From Parasutterella muris (GTDB lineage Bacteria > Pseudomonadota > Gammaproteobacteria > Burkholderiales > Burkholderiaceae_F), in assembly GCF_009767915.1 (NCBI RefSeq), contig NZ_WSRP01000020.1, forward strand, positions 1-47,041: DNA of 47,041 bases. The letters run 5' to 3'. Shown piece after piece: positions 14,685 through 23,400 of this stretch (position 1 is the first letter of the stretch; the number at the start of each line of letters is the position of its first letter). Below the pieces are notes generated by a model. The model did not search any database, was not told the origin of the DNA, and saw only the letters and a program-made list of their open reading frames with translations. The translations under genes were made by a program, and so were the position numbers.

Positions 14685-14958
14685 GAGTTTTATTCAGTTC
14701 TATCCGCTTGACAATTTCACCGGTGTTTGAAAGGAACCTTCCTGAGGTACTTGTAATGGACAGCACAATGACCTGTTCGTCTTTGGCTGACATGGATAAA
14801 AGAACTTTTCGGTGCCATTTTCCGATATTTTTATCAGCCATTGCAGAGACTCTAAACATATTTCTGCGAATTTCATATCCGCCTTTAAAACTATTAAAAA
14901 ATAGTGTAACCAATGCAGCAATACCACCGACAGAAATAACGGTTGAGAGTTCACTCAT
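14488..14958 (-). CDS. Membrane-anchored protein with beta-rich domain (antisense gene 3)
   Basis: 156 residues from the ATG at 14958, chosen because GGAGG precedes it. One N-terminal membrane segment (VISVGGIAALVTLFF), then a strand-rich domain with VLLSMSAKDEQVIVLSITS and VGRIDVFVQAE, ending in a charged helix. Same plan as antisense genes 1 and 4. A TAGAAT box on the minus strand at 15004-15009 and the RBS lie in a diverged copy of the 72-bp element. Function unknown. Confidence 0.6.
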   Translation of the reverse strand: MSELSTVISVGGIAALVTLFFNSFKGGYEIRRNMFRVSAMADKNIGKWHRKVLLSMSAKDEQVIVLSITSTSGRFLSNTGEIVKRIELNKTLITHSPAWQFVVDYLPDRWETQKVGRIDVFVQAETSMNFRCYFSLQEFQLSEVHKVLSELKQQEQ

Positions 14959-15046
14959 TTTTCTCCTCCGAGGGTTGATTAGCAATTTGAGTCTGTCAAC
15001 TAAATTCTATTCTTCTCCTCGGAGACCACTACCTATCGTGTTTTGA
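14681..15046 (+). CDS. Sense pass-through ORF opposite antisense gene 3
   Basis: 121-codon open frame. The ATG overlaps the upstream stop as ATGA, AGGAG lies 8 bases before, and the stop comes 10 bases before the TrbM-like ATG. It covers the rest of the antisense gene 14488-14958. No protein features of its own. It continues the unbroken plus-strand translation across the antisense gene. Confidence 0.35.
   Translation: MRVLFSSIRLTISPVFERNLPEVLVMDSTMTCSSLADMDKRTFRCHFPIFLSAIAETLNIFLRISYPPLKLLKNSVTNAAIPPTEITVESSLIFLLRGLISNLSLSTKFYSSPRRPLPIVF
14966..15024. repeat. Diverged third copy of the divergent-promoter element
   Basis: CTCCG (14966), GGTTG, AAATTCTA (15002) and CGGAG (15020) keep nearly the same spacing as in the 72-bp copies (36 versus 37 bases from CTCCG to AAATTCTA; 18 in both from AAATTCTA to CGGAG). 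The left arm is the RBS of antisense gene 3. Confidence 0.5.
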
Positions 15047-15056
15047 GGACTCAATA

Positions 15057-15782
15057 ATGAAAACAATCCATCAAATCCCAAAACTTAAAACACTTTTGAG
15101 TGCAGCTGTTGTCAGTTCTGCGCTGTTTGCATACGGCTTCCATGCGTTGGCTGAAGACCTGACGGATTACTCGTCGATTCCGGGAATGCCAAAAATTGAT
15201 CTTTTGAGCGGGGATGATCGCTGGGGCTGTGAAGTGCTTTTATGCCTGGCTAATCCGAACGGTCCTCGTGCGGTTTCGGAATGCAGACCTCCGATTGACA
15301 AGCTTTTTGACTGCCTCTCCTGGAGACATCCCTGCAAATTTCCGTCCTGCCCTATGGCTGGAGACGGCAATTACGCAAAGCAGCTGAATGACGGATTTGA
15401 CCCCTGCTCGATCAGCGGAATGGAAGATGCGCCTCGCGGATTCGTCGTTCAGGGAAATTTGAATGATCCGGAACAGTTCTCAACCGGCAGAAAAAATCAA
15501 AAGTATTTGAAGGGAAAATCCACCTTCAATTACGGCGGTGAACATTATTTTGAATCTGATAACAGCGGCTATTGGGGCGGCACTAAAGCCTGCGTCAAAG
15601 GCTTTCAGGGGACCGCACTTGAGGCTTATAGCTGCCAGCAGGAATCAGGAGACAGCAGCTACTGGACAACGTGCTACAGGACAGTGCGTGTTTATGACGA
15701 AGTCGTCTGGCAAAAATTCCAATCAAGAAGGGCTATTGATGTCGTGATCAACGGACAGACTTGGACGCGCGTTCACTGGTAG
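15057..15782 (+). CDS. trbM: TrbM-family conjugation protein
   Basis: 241 residues with a Sec signal peptide (cleavage near 32, after FHALA). The family hallmark WGCEVLLCLANPNGP is at ~57-71, followed by cysteine-rich segments (CRPPI, CLSW, CKFPSC), so a disulfide-rich periplasmic protein is expected. TrbM proteins occur in conjugation operons of IncP-like plasmids and are thought to help mating-pair formation. It has a clear ATG after GAGGACTCAATA. Its presence ties the membrane-gene cluster to conjugation. Confidence 0.85.
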   Translation: MKTIHQIPKLKTLLSAAVVSSALFAYGFHALAEDLTDYSSIPGMPKIDLLSGDDRWGCEVLLCLANPNGPRAVSECRPPIDKLFDCLSWRHPCKFPSCPMAGDGNYAKQLNDGFDPCSISGMEDAPRGFVVQGNLNDPEQFSTGRKNQKYLKGKSTFNYGGEHYFESDNSGYWGGTKACVKGFQGTALEAYSCQQESGDSSYWTTCYRTVRVYDEVVWQKFQSRRAIDVVINGQTWTRVHW

Positions 15783-15793
15783 GGAGAAGCTCA

Positions 15794-16159
15794 ATGAATA
15801 TATCTTCGGAAACTGTCATTAATTGCCTGATCATCCTTTTGGAATGGCTTTTTCTGATTTATGTCTATTCAATTGTCTTTTCGAGGTTTCGGCAGCTGAG
15901 AGGAATTGAGAATCCAAGAAATCCCGTTCTTAGAAAAATTCGAGGGTTGGGGTGCAGAACTGACATTTCTGGAGAAGGTCTGATGAGGATGACTAAGGTT
16001 TCGTTATGTTGCAAATCTAAGTCATCGGCCAAGTCTTCCATTGGTAAAACGAATGGTAAAGAGAAAGGACTGCCTGAAGAATTTGCACAAGAAATAATTT
16101 CAAATCCTGGTACAGATATGTCCTTAATAAAAATAGAAGAGGAGTCAAGACCAAGATGA
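15794..16159 (+). CDS. Single-span membrane protein, mostly antisense to gene 15865-16308
   Basis: 121 residues from ATG 15794 with GGGAG seven bases upstream. Residues ~9-32 form a membrane segment (LIILLEWLFLIYVYSIVF). From residue ~24 it lies opposite the minus gene, and it is then serine- and lysine-rich. The stop overlaps the ATG of 16156 (ATGA). The true product may be a short membrane peptide with a tolerated tail. Confidence 0.45.
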   Translation: MNISSETVINCLIILLEWLFLIYVYSIVFSRFRQLRGIENPRNPVLRKIRGLGCRTDISGEGLMRMTKVSLCCKSKSSAKSSIGKTNGKEKGLPEEFAQEIISNPGTDMSLIKIEEESRPR

Positions 16160-16308
16160 AGTATGACTTTAAAAAGGCCATTTTGCTCGGGATAAACAGT
16201 GAAAGTTACTCGTTTTCTAATTTCTCGATGGAAATAGAAGTAACAAAAAACAATGAGAGTAAGTGGACCAACTACTACCAAAAGCCAAACGATAAGAGTT
16301 TTAGTCAT
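15865..16308 (-). CDS. Membrane-anchored protein with beta-rich domain (antisense gene 4)
   Basis: 147 residues. N-terminal membrane segment (IVWLLVVVGPLTLIVFCYFY) followed by a strand-rich domain (FKVILHLGLDSSSIFIKDI). Layout and core strands resemble antisense genes 1 and 3. A TAGAAT on the minus strand at 16343-16348 could be its -10 box; no good ribosome-binding site is seen. It lies inside the plus-strand operon with overlapping sense frames. Confidence 0.5.
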   Translation of the reverse strand: MTKTLIVWLLVVVGPLTLIVFCYFYFHREIRKRVTFTVYPEQNGLFKVILHLGLDSSSIFIKDISVPGFEIISCANSSGSPFSLPFVLPMEDLADDLDLQHNETLVILIRPSPEMSVLHPNPRIFLRTGFLGFSIPLSCRNLEKTIE

Positions 16309-16362
16309 GGAGGCAGATTAGAAATGATTTGTGGAAGATTTCATTCTATCTGCTCTTCATGA
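16156..16362 (+). CDS. Sense pass-through ORF opposite the start of antisense gene 4
   Basis: 68 codons. Starts at the ATGA overlap with 15794-16159 and ends at an ATGA overlap with the ATG at 16359. No recognisable domain. It completes the plus-strand translation path across antisense gene 4. Confidence 0.3.
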   Translation: MKYDFKKAILLGINSESYSFSNFSMEIEVTKNNESKWTNYYQKPNDKSFSHGGRLEMICGRFHSICSS

Positions 16363-16382
16363 CAACCTCGAAAGGACTCATC

Positions 16383-16598
16383 ATGGAAAACGGAAACACC
16401 TTTCTGGAAACCCTCCTAATTTGCAATACGTTGGGGACTTATTTCTTTGCTCTTGTAGGTTTTGTTATATGTGCGGCGTTATCAGATGCAATTGCTATTG
16501 AGAGGAACGGAGACTTCTGGCTGCTGTATTCGTACCATCTAAAAATGCAGAACAAAGAACTCTCAAAAACTAATCTCAGTGAAGGAGAGGAAAAATGA
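16383..16598 (+). CDS. Small membrane protein
   Basis: 71 residues from ATG 16383 (AAAGGA site upstream); an in-frame ATG at 16359 overlaps the previous stop and would add 8 residues. One membrane segment (TYFFALVGFVICAALSDAIAI) and a charged C-terminal tail. The stop overlaps the next ATG (ATGA at 16595). Unknown family. Confidence 0.6.
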   Translation: MENGNTFLETLLICNTLGTYFFALVGFVICAALSDAIAIERNGDFWLLYSYHLKMQNKELSKTNLSEGEEK

Positions 16599-16882
16599 GA
16601 ATCAATGACAAGGTTATTGACAATGCACAAATTTCAATCGTTTCAGACAAAAAGATTCAAGCCGCAAACGGACTGAAACGCGTAACGCTTTTTGAAGCAA
16701 AGGTTGCACGAGGAAAAAAGTTTCTGACGAAACAATCCCACAACCTTTCTGAGCTGCTCGAATGGATTTCAGATTGCAAATCCTTGAGCAATGCAAAACC
16801 TCTGCCTAAAACGTCAGCCCTTCCGGGGGGTTGGGCTGAAGAGAGGGTTAACTCTTTTTCTACCTCGAGATCAACAACTTGA
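16595..16882 (+). CDS. Small hypothetical protein
   Basis: 95 residues, cytoplasmic, basic in the first half (VTLFEAKVARGKKFLTKQSH), with a helix ELLEWISDCKSL; the tail after residue ~70 is rich in S, T and P. GAAGGAGAGG precedes the overlapping ATG. Not recognised. Confidence 0.55.
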   Translation: MRINDKVIDNAQISIVSDKKIQAANGLKRVTLFEAKVARGKKFLTKQSHNLSELLEWISDCKSLSNAKPLPKTSALPGGWAEERVNSFSTSRSTT

Positions 16883-16944
16883 CCCGCGGGCAGAGGTTCT
16901 TTTTTCAAAACAGTTTTCAACCAAGAATTTACAAGGAAGAAAAA

Positions 16945-17205
16945 ATGACAGACAAAAAATACATTCAGAGATTAAAGCTGGTGCTGAAATGCGGCGGTGA
17001 GTTTGCTATTGATTTCAACGCTGAAGAAAACGGAAAAATCAATCCGCAGATCGAAAAGTTTGTCCAGCTTTTTTCGGACTTCGATCCTGAAGAGGACCAC
17101 TCTATTGTGTTCGGCGGAGAACGCATGATCGGAGTACGCATCAGTGAAATCGCCGCGTACGAGGTTTTGAGCCTGACATTCACTCCGAAGAAAGAGAAGG
17201 AGTAA
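16945..17205 (+). CDS. Small acidic hypothetical protein
   Basis: 86 residues from ATG 16945 with AAGGAAG upstream; in-frame codons exist further upstream but lack a site. Mixed alpha/beta with GGEFAIDFNAEENGKINPQI and GGERMIGVRISEIAAYEV. It is the last gene before the autotransporter leader region. The LKLVLKCGGEF start resembles small beta-barrel domains, but no family is claimed. Confidence 0.55.
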   Translation: MTDKKYIQRLKLVLKCGGEFAIDFNAEENGKINPQIEKFVQLFSDFDPEEDHSIVFGGERMIGVRISEIAAYEVLSLTFTPKKEKE

Positions 17206-17216
17206 AGCGTCGATTC

Positions 17217-17394
17217 TGTCCGAAGCGGTAGCTGACGAATTTTAAGTGAGCGCTTCCTTGGCCGGCGGCTCTCAGCCGCTTCGGACATCCTCCATGTTAA
17301 CTAATTATTCGTCAGCGAAAGGCCCCGCAAGAAAGAAGCGGTGATAGTTGATTCTTTCTGAACGTTCATTTCGTCAGCGACAAAGCCGGCCAAG
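17217..17394. promoter_or_regulatory. Three interlocking inverted repeats upstream of the autotransporter
   Basis: TGTCCGAAGCGG (17217-17228) pairs with CCGCTTCGGACA (17276-17287); GCTGACGAAT (17231-17240) with ATTCGTCAGC (17307-17316); CTTGGCCGGC (17257-17266) with GCCGGCCAAG (17385-17394). A further TTCGTCAGCGA is at 17370-17380. The pairs are mutually exclusive in part, as in an attenuator or a recombination region. The first stem also can serve as a terminator of the upstream operon, though no T run follows. Confidence 0.65.
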
Positions 17395-17414
17395 TTTTTG
17401 ATCAAAAAACGAAT

Positions 17415-20400
17415 ATGAACAAAATCTTCAAATCCGTATGGAACAATAGCAGAGGCTGCTTTGTGGCAGTTTCTGAGGCAGTATCTTCGCATTCATCTAA
17501 TAATGGACAATGCGTGATTCCCGGGCTCGTTCTGTCTCTTGTTCTGTCATCTGCAAATGCCATGCAGGTACAAGTGGGAACAATAGGTCGGACATTAACT
17601 GGAGGAACAATCTCTCAGAACGAAGACTTCACGTTCTCAGGTTCTAATGCGTCAACCGAGACAGTTGGATTGTTAATTGCCACAGGGGCAGATGTCACAA
17701 ACAATGCCAGCTTAAATTTTCGCAGAGCCGCTTCTTGGAACGGACTGGAGCAACCGATCACTGATATCGGGTTTAAAAACGATGGAACGTTTACCAATAA
17801 TGGGGAATTGAACTTCAACGGCGGCAATGGAGATTATGGCTCCTTCAGTCATGCCGGAGATGGCTTCCAAATGGTCAATAATGGACATCTCATCAACAAA
17901 GGCACTATCTCTGTTAGGGACTGGTTTTCTTATTCCAATGGCAATGCCATAGGTTTTCAAAATAACGGAATTTTTGATAATTACGGAACATTCACAATTC
18001 CGAGATATGAAAATGATTACAACGGTACAGGCAAAACTATGTATGGTTTCTGGAATACCGGTACCTTTAATCATTATTCAGGAACTTTTTATATTAAAAA
18101 TGACGGCGGGAAAAAGACCGCTTCCAATCAATTTTTCTACAACACCGGAACAATGAACCTTTGGGGTCCCATGAACTTTGAAGGGAATTTCAGTCATGGA
18201 AAGTTAACCAACAAAGGAGGAACAATTAACTCTATTGCTGCTAATTTTGTCAGCATTGTGGCCGGAGCACCGATTCCTTTAGCTGTCATCGATCCAAGTA
18301 ATGTCGTCACAACTATTACCGCAAACAGCTATAGAGGTGAATCATCGTTAGGCGAGACTCCTGAGTGGTATCCAAATATGGTCTTTGACGGAGGAACGTT
18401 AAACATCATTGATTATGCATCAACCTCCCCGGTGGCTGACAAACTAAGAGAAAAGTTCAACGGAAAAAACGGAGCCCAACTCGTCTTTTCCGGCAGCAGA
18501 ACCAGCATGGCAGCGGACGAATGGAACTTGGCCACAATCAGAGCTATTCAAGACGAAGGCTTTAATGATTACGTTTTTTATCAAAACGATTTAAATGCTC
18601 AGAATGCAAGTGTCAGTGTAGGTAATTCTTCAAGTATTGCAAACAACATCGGCTTCAGGACAATTAATGGCACCTCATCAGTTTCCGTGACAAATGGAAG
18701 ACGACTAACTCTCACCGGGAGCGGGTCAGGATATGCAGTCGATAGAGATGTGTCAATTAACAACGGCATATTGCGATTAGGACATTCTTCCGCTGGAACT
18801 AACGGCGGTTCCATTCATAACATTGCCTTTGCGGGCGGCACGTTGGAGGTCGCACAGGGAGCTTGGACAGGCGGTACTGTTCAAGGAAACGGTAATCTCA
18901 GCATTGCTCAAAATTCAAGCTTAGCACTAGCGGAAATTAAGAACATCGACAGTATTACAAACTCAGGAACGCTGAGCGTTAGTCGTGATGTCGCTATTAA
19001 CGGAACGATTAACAATGTAGGCTATCTAACAGTTTCCAATCTATTAAAGTTCGGGACAAACGCTAAATTAATTAACAACGGCGGTACTCTCCAAACAAAT
19101 AATGTCATGAATGTTTTCGACTCTGTCGGAAGCAGCGGTGCTCAGGAGCTGAATTATGTCAGTTTGAATGCGTCCGCACCGCAGGCAGTCAGGACCAGTC
19201 TGACTGATTTCTTCAGGAAGTATGTTCCGGGCACAGTTGCTAAAACGCTTATCGATCACGCTCAATTCACGGGCGGCAAGATTATTGTCAAGGGCGTCAA
19301 CCTGACAACAACTCAGAGAGACGATCTTGTAAAGGCATTTAAAGCACAGTTTGGGAGTGCAACAGACATTGAGTTTCAAGGCAACATAAGCGGAATTTCA
19401 TCCAATGATATTTTGACTGTCGCAAAGGTCAATGAACTTTACGACAATGTCGCAGAGTTGCGAAACGTCATTTATGTCGATCGAGCGCTCGAAGCACAAA
19501 ACAGTTCCGTTCTTGTCGGAAACTCCGGGCTGAAGGCAAATACCGGCTTTACAGGATTGAACGGCGCAACTGCGACGACAATTCAGGACGGTAAGGAGCT
19601 GACCCTCATCGGCGGCAAGACAGGAACAGCAAATCGCTTTGCTCTGACGGACAGCACAATCACAGCAACCGGAAACGGAAAGCTGATTCTGGGCAGCTTG
19701 GCCGTTCAAGACAGCGCCTCGTATGTTGGCACGGCGCCAACAGTGAATCTCACAAACGGAGGTCAGCTCAATGTTGTTGCCGGCAACTACCAAGTGCAGA
19801 ACCTCTCATCGAACTCAGGCACCACAACCGTCAACTCAGGTGCAACATTTCTGTCGAACTCTGTTTCTCTGACGAATGCTGCTTTCCAGAACTCAGGAAA
19901 CAGCACGGTTTCGACGCTGACTCAGAACGGAGGAAATTTTGTTAATGCCGGAACTATGACGTTGGCCAACGGCACGTTTGGCGGTTCTCTCAACAACACC
20001 GGTCAGCTCACGCTGACAGGCAACGTGACGAGCAGCGGGATTTTAAGCAATTCCGGCACTATCAATAACACAGGAACTCTGACAAAAACGAATGTACAAA
20101 GCATTAGCGGAACCATTAACAATCAAGGAACTCTGGACTTCCAAGATGGTTTTGCATTTTCCTCTGACGGCCGATTAGTGAGCAGCGGGACCGTTTATAC
20201 AAACAATATATTGAATATTTTTGACCCTGTCGGAATCAGCGGTCCCCAAGAACTCAATTATGTCAGCTTAGGCTCCACAACCCCGCAGGCAGTAAGAACA
20301 AGCCTGACTGAATTTTTCAAAAAATACGTTGTAGGAACTCTGGCGGACTCTCTGGTTCAACACGCAACACTTTCCGGAGGAAAAGTTGTCATTCGCGGAG

Positions 20401-23400
20401 TCAACCTCACAGAAACTCAGAGGGATGACCTCACAAAAGCATTCAAGGAACAGTTCGGAAACGTTGAACTAGAACTACTTGGCAACATTTCCGGGGTCTC
20501 AAGCGACGACAAACTGACAGTTGCTAAGGTCAACGAACTTTATAGCAACGTTGGCGAGCTCCGTGATGTGACGATTCTCAGCCATAGCCTCGAAGGTGAA
20601 GGTAAAGCCATTGAAATAGGAGGCAGCGGAGTTCAGCACTCATCCGGTTTCAAAGGTATTAACGATGCAGCCTCCATCACGGTAAAGGACGGCAAGACTC
20701 TTGAGCTTGTTGGTGAAAAAGGAGAGAACTCAACCTTCGTGATGACGGCGGTGAACACTGTCGTTGACGGACTTTCAAAACTCGTTTTCGGCTCCAAAGG
20801 TTTAAGTGAAACATATTCCGGAAAAGCAGCCGAAGTGCAGCTTACCGAGACAAACGCCTCACTGCTTGCGGCTGCCGGTGTGTACGAAGTGCAAAAAATT
20901 ACGGGTTCCGGTTCTGTAGAGATTGATGAAGGAGCAAAACTTGCCGTCAACGCAGCTGATCAGACGGGAGAGCTTAACGTTAAAGGAACATTAGAAGTCA
21001 AAGGCGATGCCGCTTTAGGTCAAGCAGACCTTGCTGCCGGTTCAACTTTAAACAATTCTTCTAATTTGCATCTTGCATCTATTAATCAATCCGAAGGCGC
21101 AGTCTATAACCAGACTGGCGGTTCTATCCAATCCGATTCAGGTTGGTTTGAAAATGCTACACTGAATATCAGCGGAGGCCGCCTAGACGGTTCCCTGATT
21201 AAAGACTCAGAAGGCAATTCAGCCGGTCTGGGAAACAATACGATCAATATCAGCGGCTCAGGCAAAAATCCAATTATCGTTACAACTGATCCAGCTGAAA
21301 GCAAAAAAGGCTGGAAAGATCATTTAACGCTTGTCTATGCCCCTGAATTGACGAGTGAAACTACAGTCAATATTTACGAAGGCGGTGTACTGCAAGCAGA
21401 TAAATTAAGTTTTGACGGTACAACTAAAGACTCGGTCGTTCTTGCCGGCGGCGCACTCGAAACCAAGCTAGATCAAATATTTAACGACGTTAAACGTGAC
21501 TTGCTCACCATCGACGGAACTGATTCCAGTGGACAAATTGGCGTCCCAACTCAGGTCCTTGGTGCAACCAGCGTCGGTTCTTTGCGCGAGGACGTTAAAA
21601 CCGCTGTGAAAGGCGGCAGCGGACTTGTCGTTTTCAACGATGAGTACCTGAAGATGTCCGGTGTTGTTCAGGCAATGCTGCATTTTGCACTGGAGGCAGA
21701 GAACCCGGGAAATATTGATCTCGATAATCCGAGTTCTCCTTCAGACACCTCCAACGGTCTCTATCTTGCTTTCACTGGACAGGTCGACGGGAAGCTGACG
21801 GTTGATTTAGCTAATCAATTTGATACAGAACAAACCGGCGGCGGTGCTTTAACCGGTGTCGTCTTGAGCCACACCAAGCTTTATAACGAATCAGTCAATG
21901 ATCCGGACGGTCAAAATACAGACCTCGTCATCGGCTTTAATGAACACAATCACGAGAATGCAAACGTTATTGATGTCAATAACGGCATTGGTTTTCTCAG
22001 TGTCGAAGGAGCAAACCAAGTCCATATTGAAAACGGAAAGGAATTCACCCTTGTCGGTCATCACGATGACGACGATATCAGAACCGATGAAGACCGCAAC
22101 AATGTCCATAGTGTGCCGGACAGCGTCCTCTTTAATGAAAACACGGCGCTTATCAAGAATGACAACAATGACGGCGGTCATGTAGAAGTTTCCGGCAAAT
22201 TCACTTACGGCAGCTTTGCTGCTCATACTTCGACTATTGGCTGGATTGGCTCCATACAGATCCATGAGTCCGGAGAGGTAGAAGCAAAAAATGGTGAATT
22301 TGCGGTCTGGGATATTGAAAACAACGGGAAAATCCACATCAATAAGGATTCAATTCTCCATTCCCACAATTACACGGGCACGGGAGACTGGCTCAATGAG
22401 GGGCAAATTTGGTTAGGAAACTCTCATTCCGGACAAGTTGCCGATAAAGACCATATCCCGTTTGACATCAAAGGTAAGTTTGAAAATGCTGAAGGAGCTA
22501 TTTTCAGCTCTGCTAATAAAACCAATCTTATTGTCAGCAACGAACTTTTGAATAAAGGCACCGGGCTTTATTCAGTCCTGACGGTTGCTAAAGACGGTTC
22601 TTCACACAATAAAGGTGAAGAAAGCGGTAAAGCAATTGATGTCCAAGAAGGAGGCAAACACGTCAATGAAGGCAGCTCTTTCTTTAAGAAAGTCTCTGTT
22701 GCCGGTTTGATCCAGAACTTCAAAGACTTCGTTATTGGAAGCGACTCATCAACTTCCACATTAGCTGATCCGGACACGGATGCGGACACCGATCAGAAAG
22801 CTTTTGAAGTAGCTGTCGGAGGCCGATTCGAAAATAAGGGAAATTTAGCAGCGTCTAGTATTCAAACGTCTCAAATCGCCGGTGAATTAGACAATACCGG
22901 AGTGGCGAATTACAACGACATGGTTATTGCTGCCACTGGCTCTTCTACCACCTCCAATTATGAAAAAGGAGAATGGCTGACAGTCAACGGTTCTCACAGC
23001 AACAGTAAGGTTTCAATTTGGAACCGCATTGATGTTGCAAAGACGGGTAAACAAGAAAACTCGGGGTCTTTAGATGTGGGCTCAAGCTTCAACGTAGCCG
23101 GGGAATTTGTCAATACTGCCACCGGAACGCTTGACGCCTCCAAAGTTGAGAATACTGAGGTCAGCGGTACTTTGAGCAATTCCGGTCAGGCTCATTACAA
23201 AAATATGACCATTTTGGCCGGAGGTAATTCAACCAATAGCGGATATGAAAAAGGAGAATGGCTGACAGTCAACGGCACGCACAGCAACAGCAAGATTTCC
23301 ATCTGGAACGGCATTGATGTAGCAGCGGGAGGTAAACAAGAAAACTCGGGGTCTTTAGATGTGGGCTCGAGCTTCAACGTGGCCGGAGAATTTGTCAATA

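Noticed and set aside
12333-16598. Shufflon with invertible C-terminal segments
   Set aside because: Opposed ORFs share 3' ends, not interchangeable 3' cassettes, and no recombinase or repeated inverted sites were seen at segment ends; only direct repeats were found.
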